Part shown: piece by piece, positions 5,885-7,642 of the stretch | Numbering within the stretch: position 1 is the stretch's first letter | Layout: every line of letters starts with the position of its first letter | NCBI GenBank assembly: GCA_934527325.1 | Contig: CAKTAG010000044.1 | Location: 1 to 7,642, forward strand | Source of the DNA: an uncultured Candidatus Soleaferrea sp. | Lineage (GTDB): Bacteria > Bacillota > Clostridia > Oscillospirales > Ruminococcaceae | Length of the DNA stretch: 7,642 nt | Reading direction: 5' to 3' | Program-made: the position numbers and the translations under genes | The notes under the pieces: generated by a model | Seen by the model: the letters and a program-made list of their open reading frames with translations, nothing else | Database searches by the model: none | What the model was told of the DNA's origin: nothing

Positions 5885-7480
5885 ATGAGTACTAAATATG
5901 TGTTTGTTACTGGTGGTGTAGTTTCTGGGTTAGGAAAAGGTATTACTGCTGCATCACTAGGTAGGTTATTAAAAGAAAGGGGTTACAAAGTAACTATTCA
6001 AAAATTTGACCCATATATAAATGTTGACCCTGGAACAATGAGTCCTTACCAACATGGTGAAGTTTTTGTAACAGATGATGGAGCAGAAACAGATTTAGAT
6101 TTAGGTCACTACGAAAGATTTATTGATGAAAATTTATCTGTTAACTCAAATATTACAAGTGGAAAAATTTATTGGAATGTTTTAACTAAAGAACGTCAAG
6201 GAGATTACTTAGGTGCAACAGTTCAAGTTATTCCACACATAACTAACGAAATTAAAGATAAAATTTATAAATTAAGTAATTCATCTAATACAGATATAGT
6301 AATAACCGAAATAGGCGGCACTGTTGGAGATATTGAAAGTTTACCTTTTTTAGAAGCTATAAGGCAATTTTCTATAGAAGTTGGAAGAGATAACACTGTA
6401 TTTATTCACGTTACTCTTGTCCCATTTATATCTGGTTCAAAAGAGCTTAAATCTAAACCTACTCAGCATAGTGTTAAAGAGTTATTATCTATAGGTATTC
6501 ACCCTAACATTATAGTTTGCAGAAGTGAACTAACTCTACCTGAAGATATGAAAAATAAAATATCTTTATTCTGTAATGTTAGAAAAGAAGATGTAATCCA
6601 AAACCTTACTGCTCAAACTTTATATGAAGTACCACTTATGCTTGAAAAAGAAGGTTTAGCTAAATCAGTTTGCCACCACTTAAATATTCCTGATGTAAAA
6701 CCAGATCTATCTGAATGGAGATCTATGGTTAATAAATTGAAAATATTCGAAAAATCTGTTACTGTTGGTATTGTTGGTAAATATGTTGAACTTCCAGATT
6801 CATACTTATCTATTATAGAAGCACTAACTCACGCTGGTTCAGAATATGGAGCACAAATAAATATTAGGTGGATTAGCTCTGAGAAAATAACCAATGAAAA
6901 TGTTGCAACTCTTTTAAAAGGCTGTGACGGAATTCTTGTTCCAGGTGGTTTTGGTGACCGTGGAATAGAAGGTATGGTTAGTGCTATTACATATGCTAGA
7001 ACAAACAATATCCCTTACTTAGGAATTTGTTTAGGAATGCAAATGGCTGTTATAGAGTTTGCAAGAAATGTATTAAAACTAAGTGATGCCAATTCTAGTG
7101 AATTTAAAAATACGAATAATAACGTTATAGATATTATGCAAGATCAAAAACACATCACCAACAAAGGTGGAACTATGCGGCTAGGTCTTTACCCTTGTAA
7201 ATTGTTGTTAAACTCTAAGTTACGTTTATTGTATAACGAAGATATTATATATGAACGCCATAGGCATAGGTATGAATTTAATAATAATTACAGAGAAGCT
7301 TTTATTAATAACGGAATGAATATTGTTGGTCTTTCTCCAGATTCTAAATTAGTAGAGTGCATTGAACTTGCTAACCACAAATGGTTTGTAGGCGTACAAT
7401 ATCACCCAGAGTTCAAATCTAGACCTAATAGACCTCACCCTGTATTTGTAGGTTTTGTTAATGCTTGCTTACAAAGTTAA
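5885..7480 (+). CDS. pyrG: CTP synthase
   Basis: 531 residues, the normal full length. It makes CTP from UTP, ATP and glutamine, the last step of pyrimidine nucleotide synthesis, in the cytoplasm. The synthetase half shows the P-loop-like VVSGLGKG (12-19), DPYINVDPGTMSPYQHGEVF (42-61) and GHYERF (74-79). The C-terminal class I glutamine amidotransferase domain (about 290-531) shows the oxyanion Gly loop VPGGFGDRG (352-360), the nucleophile Cys382 in GICLGMQ, and His507 and Glu509 in QYHPEF. All catalytic residues are present. The start at 5885 gives the standard MSTKYVFVTGG beginning. It is preceded by a 66-base gap in which I see no clear terminator hairpin of the kind that attenuates pyrG in Bacillus. 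It is the last gene before a change in DNA composition. Confidence 0.97.
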   Translation: MSTKYVFVTGGVVSGLGKGITAASLGRLLKERGYKVTIQKFDPYINVDPGTMSPYQHGEVFVTDDGAETDLDLGHYERFIDENLSVNSNITSGKIYWNVLTKERQGDYLGATVQVIPHITNEIKDKIYKLSNSSNTDIVITEIGGTVGDIESLPFLEAIRQFSIEVGRDNTVFIHVTLVPFISGSKELKSKPTQHSVKELLSIGIHPNIIVCRSELTLPEDMKNKISLFCNVRKEDVIQNLTAQTLYEVPLMLEKEGLAKSVCHHLNIPDVKPDLSEWRSMVNKLKIFEKSVTVGIVGKYVELPDSYLSIIEALTHAGSEYGAQINIRWISSEKITNENVATLLKGCDGILVPGGFGDRGIEGMVSAITYARTNNIPYLGICLGMQMAVIEFARNVLKLSDANSSEFKNTNNNVIDIMQDQKHITNKGGTMRLGLYPCKLLLNSKLRLLYNEDIIYERHRHRYEFNNNYREAFINNGMNIVGLSPDSKLVECIELANHKWFVGVQYHPEFKSRPNRPHPVFVGFVNACLQS

Positions 7481-7496
7481 AAAATTAGTATTCACA

Positions 7497-7520
7497 TAAT
7501 TATTATAACTATAATAATTA
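7497..7520. repeat. All-AT perfect palindrome downstream of pyrG
   Basis: TAATTATTATA (7497-7507) and TATAATAATTA (7510-7520) are exact inverted copies with AC between them. RNA would fold into a weak AT-only hairpin directly after pyrG (stop at 7480). No T-run follows, so it is a poor intrinsic terminator; it could protect the 3' end, bind a dimeric protein, or be chance in AT-rich DNA. Confidence 0.5.
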
Positions 7521-7527
7521 AAATATT

Positions 7528-7556
7528 TTGTATTTGATTAGTCTCAAAGATATAAT
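7528..7556 (+). promoter_or_regulatory. Near-consensus sigma-A promoter pointing out of the window
   Basis: TTGTAT (7528-7533) and a perfect TATAAT (7551-7556) are separated by exactly 17 bases. The start of transcription would fall near 7563, just before the GC-rich hairpin block, so the transcript would begin with that structure. What it drives lies beyond the window. It is the best-scoring promoter by eye in this sequence. Confidence 0.55.
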
Positions 7557-7570
7557 ATCATCTGTAAATC

Positions 7571-7642
7571 AAAACCGCCGGCTAAGCCGGCGGTTTGCTC
7601 TGCCCCTACAAGGGGCTTTTACCAGCAGCGCCTGATGGCGCA
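7571..7642. repeat. GC-rich multi-hairpin block, likely a dispersed intergenic repeat, cut by window end
   Basis: 45 of 72 bases are G or C, against 14 of 90 in the preceding stretch (7481-7570). It consists of three consecutive inverted repeats: 7572-7596, 7602-7616, and GCGCC (7628-7632) with GGCGC (7637-7641). The sharp change in composition and the modular hairpins resemble REP-like or palindromic intergenic repeats. No second copy is in the window, so the repeat status is an inference. Confidence 0.4.
7572..7620. terminator. Tandem GC-rich hairpins, possible two-way terminator
   Basis: Hairpin 1 has an 11-bp perfect stem, AAACCGCCGGC (7572-7582) with GCCGGCGGTTT (7586-7596), and a TAA loop. 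Hairpin 2 pairs GCCCC (7602-7606) with GGGGC (7612-7616) and is followed by TTTT. On the + strand hairpin 2 has the better U-run; on the - strand hairpin 1 is followed by TTTTGATTT, so it could end a gene arriving from beyond the window. A role as transcript leader behind the promoter at 7528 is the alternative. Confidence 0.5.

Noticed and set aside
1..7642. CRISPR array, tRNA, rRNA, insertion sequence or phage genes
   Set aside because: No regularly spaced repeats, cloverleaf, transposase or phage-like gene was seen.
1..7642. Alternative genetic code suggested by exclusive TAA stops
   Set aside because: All Trp residues checked are TGG, no in-frame TGA occurs within the genes, and TAA preference is expected at low GC; reading TGA 3511 as Trp would not provide a start for the chorismate mutase because TAA lies at 3502-3504.

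Overview
The window is a compact, very AT-rich stretch (GC around 27-30% by eye) with eight genes, all on the + strand. TAA is the stop codon of every gene. Gaps are short (11 to 66 bases), and most genes are preceded by purine-rich AAGGTGG/GGAGG-type ribosome binding sites. Low GC, the PASTA kinase-like protein, the small TSCPD-domain protein and the lipoprotein signal all point to a low-GC Firmicute, most likely an (uncultured?) clostridium of the Oscillospirales/Ruminococcaceae type. This placement is inferred from gene families, not from a marker gene.

Layout: bases 1-186 hold no confident gene, but contain a good extended -10 promoter (92-120) and a long leader. Next come a zinc-ribbon/kinase-like/transmembrane/PASTA protein (187-1974), endonuclease III nth (2004-2660), a C39-like lipoprotein cysteine peptidase (2672-3490), a short AroQ-type chorismate mutase without any normal start codon (about 3520-3792), malic enzyme (3808-4953), a TSCPD-domain protein (4984-5229), an unrecognised basic protein of 184 residues (5264-5818) and CTP synthase pyrG (5885-7480). 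After pyrG lie an all-AT perfect palindrome, a near-consensus sigma-A promoter (7528-7556) and an abrupt GC-rich block (7571-7642, about 62% GC) built of three hairpins and cut by the window end.

The genes look like one transcription unit of mixed function: envelope sensing, DNA repair, extracellular proteolysis, aromatic amino-acid synthesis, C4 metabolism and nucleotide synthesis. No single pathway links them. The most notable points are: (1) the kinase-like protein has lost the catalytic Asp of HRD, the catalytic-loop Asn and the beta-3 Lys, and its DFG reads DGF, so it is probably a pseudokinase that still carries surface PASTA domains; (2) the chorismate mutase keeps nearly all its active-site residues and a ribosome binding site, yet must start at ATA or ATT, so it is easily missed by gene finders; (3) the GC-rich hairpin block beside a strong promoter is compositionally foreign to its surroundings. 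I did not find a convincing wholly new system. These three are the best leads.
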